Source of the DNA: Gordonia lacunae
Lineage (GTDB): Bacteria > Actinomycetota > Actinomycetes > Mycobacteriales > Mycobacteriaceae
Reading direction: 5' to 3'
Assembly: GCF_002149015.1 (NCBI RefSeq)
Contig: NZ_NGFO01000031.1
Coordinates: 1-64,000 of the forward strand
Length of the DNA: 64,000 nucleotides
In this document: positions 17,200 through 26,760 of the stretch, in pieces
Layout of the letters: each line of letters opens with the position of its first letter
How positions within the stretch are numbered: the stretch's first letter is position 1
Made by a program: the position numbers and the translations under genes
Notes under the pieces: generated by a model
The model's input: the letters and a program-made list of their open reading frames with translations, nothing else
The model's database searches: none
Told to the model about the DNA's origin: nothing

Positions 17200-17751
17200 T
17201 CAGCGCCGGGAGGCGAACATGACCCCGGTCGTCTCCATCCAGGCCGTTGCCGGTTCGTCGATGGTGCCCAGTTCGCGGGCCTTCTCACACCAGCGCATGG
17301 CCGCCCGCCCGAACTCCATGGGGTTGTACACGTCTTCCTCGCGACTCCAGCGGCCGTCGCCGGCGTAGGTGAGGATGGTGATGTTGGTGGCGGTGATGTG
17401 GGTCGAATCGCCGGGATCGCGCATCGGGTTGTCGACTTCGCAGATGACGCGGCCGGTCGGGGCGTCGATCACATGCCACAGCGACGGGAAGCCGGTCATG
17501 TGGCTGCCGGGAAACGAGGTCATGGTCCGCCAGATCCACGTCCGGATCTCCTCGCGGCCGCGCATGGTGCCCAGGGCGTGCTCGATGTAGTCGGCGTCGT
17601 CGGTGAACAGCTCGGCGTATCTGTCCCAGTCCCGGCTGACGGCGATCTCGGCGACCGTGCGCTGGAACTGCGCGAATGCCTCGTCGAGTTCGGCTGCGGT
17701 GAACTCTGCTGCCGCGGCGGCCGGCGGGGTGGGACTCTCGGTGGTTTCCAT
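17200..17751 (-). CDS. SnoaL/NTF2-like protein
   Basis: This 183-residue protein fits the SnoaL/NTF2 alpha+beta cone fold: an N-terminal helix with AFAQFQRTVAEIAVSRDWDRYAEL-type sequence, TDDADYIEHALGTMRGREEI, then strands ending in YNPMEFGRAAMRW. Some members are cyclases, isomerases or binding proteins and many have no known activity; no specific catalytic set can be assigned here. ATG at 17751 follows the first plausible start. It is divergent from the Ser/Thr kinase gene with 105 bases between them and faces away from desA1's upstream region. A role in lipid or polyketide chemistry would be guesswork. Confidence 0.8.
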   Translation of the reverse strand: METTESPTPPAAAAAEFTAAELDEAFAQFQRTVAEIAVSRDWDRYAELFTDDADYIEHALGTMRGREEIRTWIWRTMTSFPGSHMTGFPSLWHVIDAPTGRVICEVDNPMRDPGDSTHITATNITILTYAGDGRWSREEDVYNPMEFGRAAMRWCEKARELGTIDEPATAWMETTGVMFASRR

Positions 17752-17856
17752 CGTCGCCGATCGTAGAGTCCGAACCGGCGCGGTCCACCGGGTTTCGCGA
17801 CACTCGGTACCATTCGTGCCCAGCACAGCCACCGCACACGGATCGGTGAGGACGTC

Positions 17857-19776
17857 ATGTACCAGGTAGGGGACCTGATCGCGGGGTACCGCGTCCTCGG
17901 CGTGCTCGGACGCGGCGGCATGGGCGAGGTCTACCAGGCCGCCCATCCCCGGCTGCCGCGTGCCGACGCCCTCAAGGTGCTCCGCTCGGTTCACGCCACC
18001 GACCCGGTCTTCCGCGCCCGCTTCGAACGCGAAGCCGACATCGTCGCGCCCCTGCACCATCCCAACATCGTCGCCGTCTACGACCGCGGCGTGTTCGACG
18101 AGTTGCTGTGGATCGCGATGGAATACGTGCCGGGTACCGACGCCGCCCGGATGCTCGCCCGCGAGTCCCCCCTCGACCCCGGTCTCGCGTGCACCATCAT
18201 CGCCGGCGCGGCGGCGGGTCTGGACGCGGCGCACCGACGCGGCGTCATGCACCGGGACATCAAGCCGGCCAACATCTTGATCACGCCGGGCGAGGTACGT
18301 GACGATGGCGGCGTCAGCGGCCCGGAGGCCGTCAAGCTCACCGATTTCGGCATCGCCCAGGTTCTCGACGAGGTCACGCACCTGACCGGCACCGGGATCA
18401 CCATCGGCACGATGCGCTATGCCTCGCCGGAGCAGATCGAGGGCCTGCGCGTCGACGGCCGGAGTGACATCTACTCGCTCGCGGCCACCGCGTACGAACT
18501 GCTGACCGGCGCACCGCCGTTCGACTCGCCGTCGCTGCACGGGCTGATGACGGCGCACATGCATCACGAACCTCCGTCCGCCAGCGCCCGCAACCGGGCC
18601 CTGCCGGCGGCCGTCGACCGGGTGCTCGCGCGGGCGATCGCCAAGGAGCCGGGACGCCGGCACCCGACGGCCGGGGAGTTCGCGGCGGCGCTCGCCGACG
18701 TCTTCGACTCCCGCGCAACACTTGTCGGCCCGGTGATCTCGCCCGAGTCCCGGGAGGCGCTTGCGCCCCCCGGTGCGGACATGAGTCTCCCTGTCGGGTC
18801 GGGGCATGCCGGAACCGGTGTCGGTGTGGGTGCCGGCCCGGTGCCCGGCGATCCGGGCCCGCGACGTCCGGAGCACGCGCCACCGGCTCGGATCCCGCCG
18901 GAGCCGTTGCCGGCGTGGCCGGGTGACGACGGCGCGACGCAACCGAATCCGGTCCGCGGGCCCCGCCATCTGATCGTGATCGGGATCGTTGCGGTGCTCG
19001 TCGCCGGGATCCTCGGCGCCGGAGCCGGTCTCGTGCGCATGTCGGCCACGTCCGTCGCGACCCCGGACCCGCCGGATGCGGAGGTCACGACCACTGCCGT
19101 CGAACTGAGGTGGAACAGTGTGGCCGGTGCCACCGGCTACGTCGTCACCCAGAACGACGCCGTGATCTATTCCGGGCCCGACACCGAGTTCACCGCGCCC
19201 CGACCGGTACCCGGCACGTACACGTACCAGGTCGCCGCGCACGACGATGGCCGGGTGTCGGACTTCTCGCGGAACTCCGAGCAGGTCGACGTCTTCATGA
19301 CGTGGGGGCAGCTGCAACCGGTCGCCGACCTCTACCACGACCTCATCCCGGCGACACCGTTGAGCACCAACGGGTTCGACGCCATGCGCTGTTGGGGTGA
19401 GGACGGCGACCTCGCCTTCTCGTCGAGCAAGCGCACCGTGTCGTGCACCCGCGAGGCCGATACGGCGAGCGGGAACGGCAGCGCGGGATCGTCCGTTCCG
19501 CAGGTCGCGGCGTACCAGGTGATCGTCGACTCGTACGACACCCCCGACGAGGCCACCGCGGCGGCGAAGGTCACCGCCCACGACCTCCGCGGCGTCGACT
19601 ACACGACCGCGCAGGGACATCCCGGCACGCTGTACCTGTCGGACAAGCAGGGTGGTCAGGGTCAGGCCATCCTCACGTTCGACGAGGGAGACCATGCCCG
19701 ATCGGTGGTGTGGGTCGTCGTCCCGGGCGAGCCCGCCGCCGCGGCCGGCGACGTGCTGAAGCGGCTGCCGATCTGA
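17857..19776 (+). CDS. Transmembrane Ser/Thr protein kinase, PknB-like, with FN3-like ectodomain
   Basis: The 639-residue protein has an intact Hanks-type kinase domain (about residues 10-285): GRGGMGEV loop, catalytic Lys in ALKVL, HRDIKPANIL, TDFGIA and ASPEQ. A Pro/Gly-rich juxtamembrane linker and one span (about 369-391) follow. The extracellular part is not PASTA repeats. It begins with an FN3-like unit (VELRWNSVAGATGYVV...) and ends with a Cys-containing domain (MRCWG ... VSCTRE) that could form a disulfide. The stop TGA shares its A with the ATG of the next gene. The two ectodomains are homologous, suggesting a shared extracellular signal or partner. The kinase should be active, since all catalytic residues are present. 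Confidence 0.96.
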   Translation: MYQVGDLIAGYRVLGVLGRGGMGEVYQAAHPRLPRADALKVLRSVHATDPVFRARFEREADIVAPLHHPNIVAVYDRGVFDELLWIAMEYVPGTDAARMLARESPLDPGLACTIIAGAAAGLDAAHRRGVMHRDIKPANILITPGEVRDDGGVSGPEAVKLTDFGIAQVLDEVTHLTGTGITIGTMRYASPEQIEGLRVDGRSDIYSLAATAYELLTGAPPFDSPSLHGLMTAHMHHEPPSASARNRALPAAVDRVLARAIAKEPGRRHPTAGEFAAALADVFDSRATLVGPVISPESREALAPPGADMSLPVGSGHAGTGVGVGAGPVPGDPGPRRPEHAPPARIPPEPLPAWPGDDGATQPNPVRGPRHLIVIGIVAVLVAGILGAGAGLVRMSATSVATPDPPDAEVTTTAVELRWNSVAGATGYVVTQNDAVIYSGPDTEFTAPRPVPGTYTYQVAAHDDGRVSDFSRNSEQVDVFMTWGQLQPVADLYHDLIPATPLSTNGFDAMRCWGEDGDLAFSSSKRTVSCTREADTASGNGSAGSSVPQVAAYQVIVDSYDTPDEATAAAKVTAHDLRGVDYTTAQGHPGTLYLSDKQGGQGQAILTFDEGDHARSVVWVVVPGEPAAAAGDVLKRLPI

Positions 19777-20609
19777 TGAACTCGCCGACTCCGCCGACCT
19801 CACCAACCGTCCAGACCCGGCCGCGACAGATCGGTGCCGGGCCGTGGCTGATCGGGCTGATCGTGCTGATCTCGGCGGTGGTGGCGGTCGGCGGGTTCGC
19901 GGTGGTCCGGTCGGTGACGGCGCCCGACGCACTGGATGCGCCCGGCGGGCTGACCCTGCAGGCGCGCCCGGGCCGGGTGATCGCGACCTGGGACCCGGTC
20001 CCCGGGGCGTCGGCCTACCAGCTTCTCCGCGGGGACGGATACGTGGTCCACCAGGGGCCGGACACCTCGGCCCAGGACGCGAGTGTGTCTGCCGGAGAAC
20101 ATGATTACCGGGTGGTCGCGATGCGCGGTGGTGTGTACTCCGAGCCCGGTCCGGTGCAGCGGGTCCGGACAGGCGCGAGTTGGGGAGAATTCGCGCCGCT
20201 CGTGGCGCAGTTCCCCGAGTTGCTCCCGCAGGCCCCGGACACCGCCGCGCAATGGATGAACACCGAGTGCATCCGTCGATACTCCGGCGGCCGGGACGAG
20301 GTCGGCCCGTCGGAGACCGGTGCGGGCCAGGTCCGCACCGTCTTCGTCGTGCGGTGTGCCGCGGGCTCGGTCGATCGTCCCTTCGGCGTGTTCTGGTTCG
20401 CGTCCCGGGACGCGCTGAACGCGGAGTACTCGCGCTCGTCCGCGACGTCGCGGCCGGTGAGATGGCTGCATGGGACGGGTCTGATCGACGAGAACGGTCG
20501 CGGGGTCTTCAAGATCACCGACGACCCGTCCCGCGAACTGGCGATGATCGTCGTGCTCGAAACCGACGGTCAGGACATTCTCGACATGGTGGACTCGCTG
20601 CCGCTCTGA
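19776..20609 (+). CDS. Membrane-anchored paralogue of the kinase ectodomain (no kinase domain)
   Basis: This 277-residue protein has a short cytoplasmic N terminus, one span (about residues 25-47) and an extracellular region parallel to that of the upstream kinase: the kinase's W-N-S-V-A-G-A-T-G-Y matches W-D-P-V-P-G-A-S-A-Y, GPDT and the later V-x-x-x-WG / CIRRY or CWG region also align. Two Cys residues may pair. ATG at 19776 overlaps the kinase stop by one base (TGATG), so translation is coupled. I infer a co-receptor, decoy or dimerisation partner of the kinase. I know of no named family for it. Confidence 0.85.
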   Translation: MNSPTPPTSPTVQTRPRQIGAGPWLIGLIVLISAVVAVGGFAVVRSVTAPDALDAPGGLTLQARPGRVIATWDPVPGASAYQLLRGDGYVVHQGPDTSAQDASVSAGEHDYRVVAMRGGVYSEPGPVQRVRTGASWGEFAPLVAQFPELLPQAPDTAAQWMNTECIRRYSGGRDEVGPSETGAGQVRTVFVVRCAAGSVDRPFGVFWFASRDALNAEYSRSSATSRPVRWLHGTGLIDENGRGVFKITDDPSRELAMIVVLETDGQDILDMVDSLPL

Positions 20610-20741
20610 CCGCCGGAGACGATCTGTCCCGATGTGGCCGTGGTGGTCGGCGGAACCGGCTCCGCGAGGCACATCGGGTGCGGCATGATGGCGTGGGGTG
20701 CCTGCGGGGTGGGTGCCCGACGTCGAGGAGAGGCTGAACTC

Positions 20742-22142
20742 ATGCAGCGCTTGAGTGGACTGGACGCATCGTTTCTCTACCTCGAGACGCGTTCGCAACT
20801 GATGCACGTCATCGGTCTGTTCGAGATCGACCCGAGCACCATGCCTGGCGGTTACCGGTTCGACAAGATCCGCGCGGAGATGGAACGACGCATCGCGGCC
20901 ATTCCCGCGTTCCGGCGCAAACTCGACAACTCGTTGCTCAACATCGACCACCCGGTGTGGATCGAGGACGAGGACTTCGACATCGAGCGCCACGTCCACC
21001 GCGTCGGCGTGCCGGCACCCGGCGGTGCCGGCGAGGTCGCCGAACTGTGTGGTCATCTCGCCGGTCAGACGCTCGACCGGGGGAAGCCGCTCTGGGAGCT
21101 CTGGATCATCGAGGGGCTCGCCGACGGCCGGGTCTGCGCGATGCTGCGCATGCACCACGCCGGGACCGATGGTGTGACCGGCGCCGAGTTGCTGGCGCAG
21201 ATGTGCACGCTCACACCGGAACCGCCGGAGCTCGATGCCGAGAAGGTGGGGGAGTCGGCGGGGCCGTCGTCGCGTGTCGCGATGGCCGCGGGTGGGGCGG
21301 TCAACTACTTCGTCCAACGTCCACTGGCGATGGCCAAACTGCTGCCCCGGACGCTCAGCGTGCCGGTCGGCTGGTTGCGTCGCGCACAACAGGATTCGGC
21401 GATGCCGGCTCCGTTCCGTGCGCCTCGGACGCGGTTCAACGCACCCATCACGCCACACCGGAGCATCGCCGTCACCCAGCTCTCGCTCGACGACGTGAAG
21501 CGTGTGAAGGACCACTTCGGGGTGAAGATCAACGACGTCGTGCTGGCGATGGTCGGTGGGGCGCTGCGCACCTATCTGCTCGAACACGACGAGCTGCCCG
21601 ATCGCCCGCTGGTCGGGATGGTTCCGGTCTCGGTGCACGGTGCCGACGAGAAGGACCTGGTCGTCGAAGGGACCAACAAGGTCACCGGCATGTTCACCCA
21701 GCTGTCCTCCGACGAGCCGGATCCCGTTGCCCGCCTCCAGAAGCAGGCCGAGCTGAGCCGCACCTCGAAGGAGCACCACGCCGAGATCGACGCGAACATC
21801 CTGCGGTCCTGGGCTCAATTCGCCCCGGGCACAACGCTGTCCACCGTGATGAAGATCTACGGCGACCGTAATCTGGCCTCGGCGCACCCGCCGGTGTTCA
21901 ACGTCCTGGTGTCCAACGTCGCGGGTCCGGACTTTCCGCTGTACTTCCTCGGCGCCCGGGTGACCGGCGTCTATCCGCTGGGCCCGATCTTCCACGGACT
22001 GGGACTGAACATCACGGTGTTCTCCGCCGACGGCCATCTCAACATCGGCATCGTGGGGTGCACCGATCAGACCCCGGACCCCTGGGCGATCGCCAACGCC
22101 TTCGACGATCAGCTCAAGCAGCTGCTCGCCGCCTGCGACTGA
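20742..22142 (+). CDS. Wax ester synthase / diacylglycerol acyltransferase (WS/DGAT)
   Basis: The 466-residue protein is a typical actinobacterial WS/DGAT. It starts MQRLSGLDASFLYLET, carries the catalytic HHxxxDG motif (MHHAGTDG, near residue 140), and has the KINDVVLAMVGGALR and C-terminal NVLVSNVAGP segments of the family. It esterifies acyl-CoA to diacylglycerol or a fatty alcohol, making storage lipid at the membrane/lipid-body surface. ATG 20742 gives the conserved family start, with GGAGAGG about ten bases upstream; an earlier in-frame ATG at 20634 would add 36 unrelated residues. Such organisms usually carry several copies, so this one's contribution cannot be judged. Confidence 0.95.
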   Translation: MQRLSGLDASFLYLETRSQLMHVIGLFEIDPSTMPGGYRFDKIRAEMERRIAAIPAFRRKLDNSLLNIDHPVWIEDEDFDIERHVHRVGVPAPGGAGEVAELCGHLAGQTLDRGKPLWELWIIEGLADGRVCAMLRMHHAGTDGVTGAELLAQMCTLTPEPPELDAEKVGESAGPSSRVAMAAGGAVNYFVQRPLAMAKLLPRTLSVPVGWLRRAQQDSAMPAPFRAPRTRFNAPITPHRSIAVTQLSLDDVKRVKDHFGVKINDVVLAMVGGALRTYLLEHDELPDRPLVGMVPVSVHGADEKDLVVEGTNKVTGMFTQLSSDEPDPVARLQKQAELSRTSKEHHAEIDANILRSWAQFAPGTTLSTVMKIYGDRNLASAHPPVFNVLVSNVAGPDFPLYFLGARVTGVYPLGPIFHGLGLNITVFSADGHLNIGIVGCTDQTPDPWAIANAFDDQLKQLLAACD

Positions 22143-22689
22143 TCCGAGAGGGCCCAGACTCACGGGCCTGCCCTGCACCCCGCTCCCTGATCCGAAAGAA
22201 CCGGATAACCCCTGCTCCCTGAGGAGCGCCCGGAGCTTGCGGAGGGCGCGTCACGAAGGGTCTCGGCGAGACGAGTTGCGAGACCCTTCGTGACGCTCGC
22301 AAGCTCGCTCCTCAGGGAGCCGTGAATGTGGTCGCGCACCGAGCCACGAAGGGGCTCGCAAGGCGTCCCACCAGGCCCTTCGAGGCTCGCCGACCTCGAC
22401 GCGCTCCGTCGTCGCTTGCTCGGCCCGGCGGCGTGCGGAGTCCTCTCGTGGTCCCCGACGGCCGTCAGGTCGCAGGTGATGAGGGTCCACTCGCCGATAC
22501 GGCCCTGTGTAGGGTTCATCGCATGTCGAGTCCAGAGGCGAACGAGTCGGGGGCTGCCGGTCTCACCGCCAGTCCCGCCGACCACTAGATCTCCCGGTCC
22601 TCCCGGGTCGCGCCGAGCGTAGACGCTCCGCGCACTGGCCGTGGTGACGAGAAGAATCCCTTGTCGCATCTCTCACCTCGGAGTTCGCC
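22143..22689. other. Gene-poor spacer with dispersed repeats
   Basis: No gene is supported here. The spacer holds the 107-bp palindromic repeat (22214-22320) and a weaker relative at about 22343-22390, where GCCACGAAGGGGCTCGC faces CCTTCGAGGCTCGCC. Open frames through it on both strands consist of translated repeat and look non-coding. The last 60 bases lead into the exporter gene. Confidence 0.7.
22214..22320. repeat. 107-bp palindromic element of the dispersed repeat family
   Basis: The ends GCTCCCTGAGGAGC and GCTCCTCAGGGAGC are exact inverted repeats. Inside them AGCTTGCG faces CGCAAGCT-like sequence, and the centre has TCACGAAGGGTCTCG (22251-22265) facing CGAGACCCTTCGTGA (22279-22293). 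The whole can fold into one long hairpin with small internal loops. A close copy with a different loop lies at 58767-58869. Confidence 0.9.
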
Positions 22690-23904
22690 ATGCCGTTCAT
22701 GCTGTACCTACTCGCCTGTGCTGTCTGTGCCATGGGCACCTCGGAATTCATGCTGGCCGGTCTTCTCCCGGCGATTGCGTCCGACCTGGGAGTCACCATG
22801 GGTGCCGCCGGTGTCCTGACGTCCGGGTTCGCCGTCGGAATGGCGGTCGGCGCACCGCTGATGGCCGGTTGGACTCGACGATGGGCACCACGGCTCACAT
22901 TGCTGTGGTGTCTGCTCGTGTTCGCGTGCTGTCACGTGCTCGCCGCGATCACGACGGACTATTCGATCCTGCTGACCACCCGAGTGGTCAGCGCGTTGGC
23001 GAATGCCGGATTCCTCGCTGTCGCGCTGGGCCTTGCCACGCAACTCGTACCAGCCGACCGCAAGGGCCGGGCGCTGTCGATACTGTTGTCCGGCACGACA
23101 ATCGCGATGGTCGCGGGTGTTCCCGCGGGGGCACTGATCGGTACCGCGCTGGGGTGGCGGGCGACGTTCTGGTGCGTCGCGGGGCTCTGCCTTCTGGTGA
23201 CTGCCGGCCTGGCTCGGGGTTGGTCCAAACACGCCGCCGTCGCCGCGTCGAGCACCACGACGAGTCTCGGGGCTGAACTGCGTCAGTTGCGCTCGCCGGG
23301 GTTGCTCGGTCCGATGCTGCTCGGAGCTCTGGTGAACGGGGCCACGTTCGCCGCCCTCACCTACCTGGCCCCGATCGTGACCGAGGTCTCCGGTCTCGCC
23401 GAAGGTCTCGTCGCTGTCGTGCTGATGCTGTTCGGCGCGGGTTCGTTCGTGGGTGTCGCGATCGCCGGGCGACTCGCCGACCAGCGGCCCGGGCTCCTCC
23501 TCGGTGTGGGAGGACCGCTACTGCTCGGGGGCTGGATCGCGCTCGCGCTGGTGGCGTCGTCGCCCGCGCTCCTCCTGACATTCGCCTTCGTGCAAGGGGT
23601 GCTGGCATTCGGGGTCGGGAGCGCGGTGATCACCCGGGTCCTCTACGGCGCGTCCGAAGCGCCCACGATGGGTGGTTCGTACGCCACTGCGGCGCTGAAC
23701 ACCGGGGCGGCGGCTGGTCCTGTATGCGGAGCACTCGGTCTCGCCGAGGCAGGTGCCCTGGGAGGCGTCTGGGTGGCTGTCGCGGGGACCGCCGGTGCCG
23801 GCCTGGTCGCGGTGCTGTCCTGGCCGACCCTCACATCACCGAGTCCCGGACATGCCCCCCGCCAGCTGGTCGAGCCAGACCCGCGCCGACGCATCCGAGG
23901 GTGA
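22690..23904 (+). CDS. MFS drug exporter, Cmx/CmrA (chloramphenicol efflux) subfamily
   Basis: The 404-residue protein has twelve predicted spans and the N-terminal signature [27 protein letters not shown] shared by actinobacterial chloramphenicol exporters (Cmx, CmrA, CmlR) and related sugar/arabinose efflux proteins. It should expel a small hydrophobic compound by proton antiport; chloramphenicol is the family precedent, not a measured property here. GGAG lies six bases before ATG 22690. Its last 69 bases overlap the 3' end of the convergent nadE gene. It may be intrinsic, as there are no mobile-element genes around, although the upstream spacer is repeat-rich. Confidence 0.85.
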   Translation: MPFMLYLLACAVCAMGTSEFMLAGLLPAIASDLGVTMGAAGVLTSGFAVGMAVGAPLMAGWTRRWAPRLTLLWCLLVFACCHVLAAITTDYSILLTTRVVSALANAGFLAVALGLATQLVPADRKGRALSILLSGTTIAMVAGVPAGALIGTALGWRATFWCVAGLCLLVTAGLARGWSKHAAVAASSTTTSLGAELRQLRSPGLLGPMLLGALVNGATFAALTYLAPIVTEVSGLAEGLVAVVLMLFGAGSFVGVAIAGRLADQRPGLLLGVGGPLLLGGWIALALVASSPALLLTFAFVQGVLAFGVGSAVITRVLYGASEAPTMGGSYATAALNTGAAAGPVCGALGLAEAGALGGVWVAVAGTAGAGLVAVLSWPTLTSPSPGHAPRQLVEPDPRRRIRG

Positions 23905-25875
23905 GCGCCAATCGCCGCGGGGGGACAGCGACCCACCCGACCCGATCTTCGGACCGTTGGGCATCGCCGAGCGTTTGAACTGGTTGCCCATGAACCGCTT
24001 CAGGAACACCCCGAGCCAGTGGTCGATGGTCTCCGCGTCGTACTCGTTGCGTTTGTCCTCGGTCAGGAGATCCGACCACGGACCACGGGTGCGGTCGCCC
24101 CACGCCTGCCGCGCGAGGTAGGCGATCTTGGTCGGTCGGTAACCGAACCGCGTCAGGTGATAGAGGAAGAAGTCGTGCAGTTCGTAGGGCCCGACGGTGT
24201 CCTCGGTGCTCTGGATCCGGCCGTCGTCTCCGGCGGGCACGAGTTCGGGGGAGATGACGTCGTCGAGGATCTCGACCAGGGTCTCGGTGGTCTCCGCCGA
24301 GTGGTGCCCGCTGGTGATCATCCACCGGATCAGGTGCTGGATGAGCGTTTTCGGCACCGAACCGTTGACGTTGTAGTGCGACATCTGGTCGCCGACGCCA
24401 TAGGTGCACCACCCCAGTGCGAGTTCCGACAGATCGCCGGTCCCCAGCACGATGGCGCCGTTGGCGTTCGCGAGGCGGAACAGATGCGAGGTCCGTTCGC
24501 CCGCCTGCACGTTCTCGAAGGTGACGTCGTAGACCTTCTCGCCGCGCGCGTACGGATGGCCGAGGTCGGCGAGCATCTGTTCGCACGACGGCCGGATGTC
24601 GATCTCGGCGCCGCTCACCCCGAGGGAGTCCATGAGCGCGTGGGCCCGTCGGAGCGTGGGTCCGCCGGTCGCGAAGCCGGGCATCGTGTAGCCGAGGATG
24701 TTGGTGCGCGGCAACCCGAGTCGGTCGAAGGTGTCGACCGCGACGAGGAGCGCGAGCGTCGAGTCCAGACCCCCGGAGACGCCGATGACGATCTTTTCCA
24801 GGCCCGTCGAGCGCAGTCGCTGGGCGAGCCCCTGCACCTGGATGGAGCGGACCTCGGCGCAGCGTTCGTCGCGGTCGGCGGAATCCGCCGGCACGTAGGG
24901 GAACCGGGGGATCACCCGCCGGACCACGTCCTCGTCGCCGGACAGCTCACCGAAGCTGAAGTCGATGCGGCGCAACGACTTCAACCGGTCGGCGTGGTCG
25001 CCGACCTGGTCTCGCAGGCTGATCATGCGCATGCGTTCCTGCCGCAACCGGTCGAGATCGATGTCGGCGGAGATGATCTGGTCGGTCGTGGCGAACTGCT
25101 CGCTCCGCGCGAGGAGCGAGCCGTTCTCGGTGATGAGGGCGTCACCGTCCCAGGCCAGGTCGGTCGTCGACTCGCCGAACCCCGCGGCGACGTACACGTG
25201 GGCCGAGATGGTGCGCGCGGAGTGTCCGGTGCACAGGTTGGTGCGATAGCCCTCTTTGCCGATGGTGACCGGGCTGCCCGACAGATTGGCCAGCACCGTC
25301 GCACCGCCGAGAGCCGCCCACGTGCTCGGCGGGATGGCCACCCAGCCGTCTTCGCAGATCTCGACGAACAGTGCGAAGCCGGGGAGATCGCGGGCCTCGA
25401 AGACGAGATCGGCGCCGAATGGGACCTCCTCACCGCCGATCGACACGGTCGTGGGGATCGCGTCGCGCGCCGCGGCGAAGAAGCGCTGCTCGTAGAACTC
25501 GCGATAGTTCGGCAGGTAGGACTTCGGGACGACGCCCAGGACGGCACCGTCGTGGACGACGGCGGCACAGTTGTAGAGACCGTCGCCGACGAGCATCGGC
25601 AGCCCGACGCAGAGAACCGGCTTCAGCCCGGCGCTGGCGGCCACGATCTCATCGAGCGCGGCGCGGCACCCGTCGAGGAGGGCGTCCTGGTGGAAGAGAT
25701 CGTCGACGCTGTAGCCGCAGAGCCCGAGTTCGGGAAACACGACCAGGCAGGCGCCGTCGTCGGCGGCCCGCGTCGCGAGTTCGACGGTGCGCGCGGCGTT
25801 GACCGCGGGTTCGGCGATCGTCAGGACGGGTACGGCGCCGGCGACCCGGGCGAATCCGTTTGCATAGACAGACAC
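23836..25875 (-). CDS. nadE: Glutamine-dependent NAD+ synthetase
   Basis: The 679-residue enzyme converts nicotinate adenine dinucleotide to NAD+ using ammonia from glutamine. The N-terminal nitrilase-type glutaminase shows its triad in [10 protein letters not shown] (Glu), [13 protein letters not shown] (Lys) and VEICEDGW (Cys). The C-terminal synthetase domain has the P-loop [10 protein letters not shown] near residue 365. The length matches the well-studied M. tuberculosis enzyme. The C-terminal coding end overlaps the convergent exporter gene. An ammonia-dependent NadE is encoded immediately upstream on the same strand, so this genome can make NAD+ by both routes. Confidence 0.97.
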   Translation of the reverse strand: MSVYANGFARVAGAVPVLTIAEPAVNAARTVELATRAADDGACLVVFPELGLCGYSVDDLFHQDALLDGCRAALDEIVAASAGLKPVLCVGLPMLVGDGLYNCAAVVHDGAVLGVVPKSYLPNYREFYEQRFFAAARDAIPTTVSIGGEEVPFGADLVFEARDLPGFALFVEICEDGWVAIPPSTWAALGGATVLANLSGSPVTIGKEGYRTNLCTGHSARTISAHVYVAAGFGESTTDLAWDGDALITENGSLLARSEQFATTDQIISADIDLDRLRQERMRMISLRDQVGDHADRLKSLRRIDFSFGELSGDEDVVRRVIPRFPYVPADSADRDERCAEVRSIQVQGLAQRLRSTGLEKIVIGVSGGLDSTLALLVAVDTFDRLGLPRTNILGYTMPGFATGGPTLRRAHALMDSLGVSGAEIDIRPSCEQMLADLGHPYARGEKVYDVTFENVQAGERTSHLFRLANANGAIVLGTGDLSELALGWCTYGVGDQMSHYNVNGSVPKTLIQHLIRWMITSGHHSAETTETLVEILDDVISPELVPAGDDGRIQSTEDTVGPYELHDFFLYHLTRFGYRPTKIAYLARQAWGDRTRGPWSDLLTEDKRNEYDAETIDHWLGVFLKRFMGNQFKRSAMPNGPKIGSGGSLSPRGDWRSPSDASARVWLDQLAGGMSGTR

Positions 25876-25914
25876 TCCGACACCCTAATCGCGGGCGGGC
25901 CCCGGTGCCCTCCG

Positions 25915-26757
25915 CTAGGAGCGCCACCAGGTGTCGTGGATCTCCACGGGGGTCGTGCGCTTGTGCCGGTTGCGGTGCCAGGCGGCCTCGATCTTCTCCG
26001 CCGCCTCGACGGGGATCTCGCGACCCTCGAGGTAGTCGTCGATGTCGTCGTAGCGCAGGCCGAGCTCATCCTCGTCGGTCTGGCCGGCCTTCTCGTCCAG
26101 CAGGTCGGCGGTCGGGACCTTCTCCCACAGCTGCGGTGGCGCCCCGAGGTGGCGCAGCAGCGCGCGACCCTGCCGCTTGTTCAGTCCGGAGAGCGGCAGT
26201 ACATCGGCCGCGCCGTCGCCGTGTTTGGTGAAGAAGCCGGTGACGTTCTCGGATGCGTGGTCGGAGCCGATCACCAGCAACCCGCGGTCGCCGGCCAGAG
26301 CGTACTGCGTGACCATCCGGTGCCGCGCCTTCGCGTTGCCCTTGGTGAAGTCGGTGAGGCCGGTGCCGGTGGCGCGTTCGATCTCGGCGTTGAGAGCGTC
26401 GACGCCGGGCGCGACGTTGACGGTCACGACCTCGTCGGCGGCCACGAAATCGAGGGCCGCGGCCGCGTCGTCCTCGTCGTGCTGAATCCGGTAGGGCAGC
26501 CGGACTCCCAGGAACACGGCCTCGCCGCCGTCGGCCCGGACCCGGTCGGCAGCCAGCTGTGCCAGGCGTCCGGCCAGGGTGGAGTCCACCCCGCCGGAGA
26601 TGCCGAGGACATAACCCTTGGCGCCGGTGGCGCCGAGGTAGTCGGCCAGGAACCGGACCCGGCGCTCGACCTCCGCGTCGGGTTCGATGGCGGGCTTCAC
26701 CCCGAGGGCGTCGATGATGGTTCGCTGGATCTCACGCATCGTCCCAGTGTGCGCCAT
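25915..26757 (-). CDS. nadE: Ammonia-dependent NAD+ synthetase
   Basis: This 280-residue single-domain NadE has the ATP-binding P-loop [12 protein letters not shown] near residue 55, [12 protein letters not shown], and the [25 protein letters not shown] segment typical of the short E. coli-type enzyme. It has no glutaminase domain and so uses free ammonia. The ATG at 26757 is supported by GAGGA eight bases upstream; an internal ATG at 26739 has no ribosome site. It lies three bases beyond the stop of the phosphatase gene and 39 bases before the glutamine-dependent nadE, so all are probably cotranscribed. Confidence 0.96.
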   Translation of the reverse strand: MAHTGTMREIQRTIIDALGVKPAIEPDAEVERRVRFLADYLGATGAKGYVLGISGGVDSTLAGRLAQLAADRVRADGGEAVFLGVRLPYRIQHDEDDAAAALDFVAADEVVTVNVAPGVDALNAEIERATGTGLTDFTKGNAKARHRMVTQYALAGDRGLLVIGSDHASENVTGFFTKHGDGAADVLPLSGLNKRQGRALLRHLGAPPQLWEKVPTADLLDEKAGQTDEDELGLRYDDIDDYLEGREIPVEAAEKIEAAWHRNRHKRTTPVEIHDTWWRS

Positions 26758-26760
26758 CGG

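Noticed and set aside
22322-22622. Small open frames in the spacer before the exporter
   Set aside because: They consist of translated dispersed repeats and Arg/Pro-rich sequence, without ribosome sites or consistent codon use.
22641-22690. Leader peptide for attenuation of the Cmx-like exporter
   Set aside because: Inducible relatives use short leaders, but the only open frame here (from 22641) runs far into the exporter gene in another frame, and I see no defined anti-Shine-Dalgarno stem.
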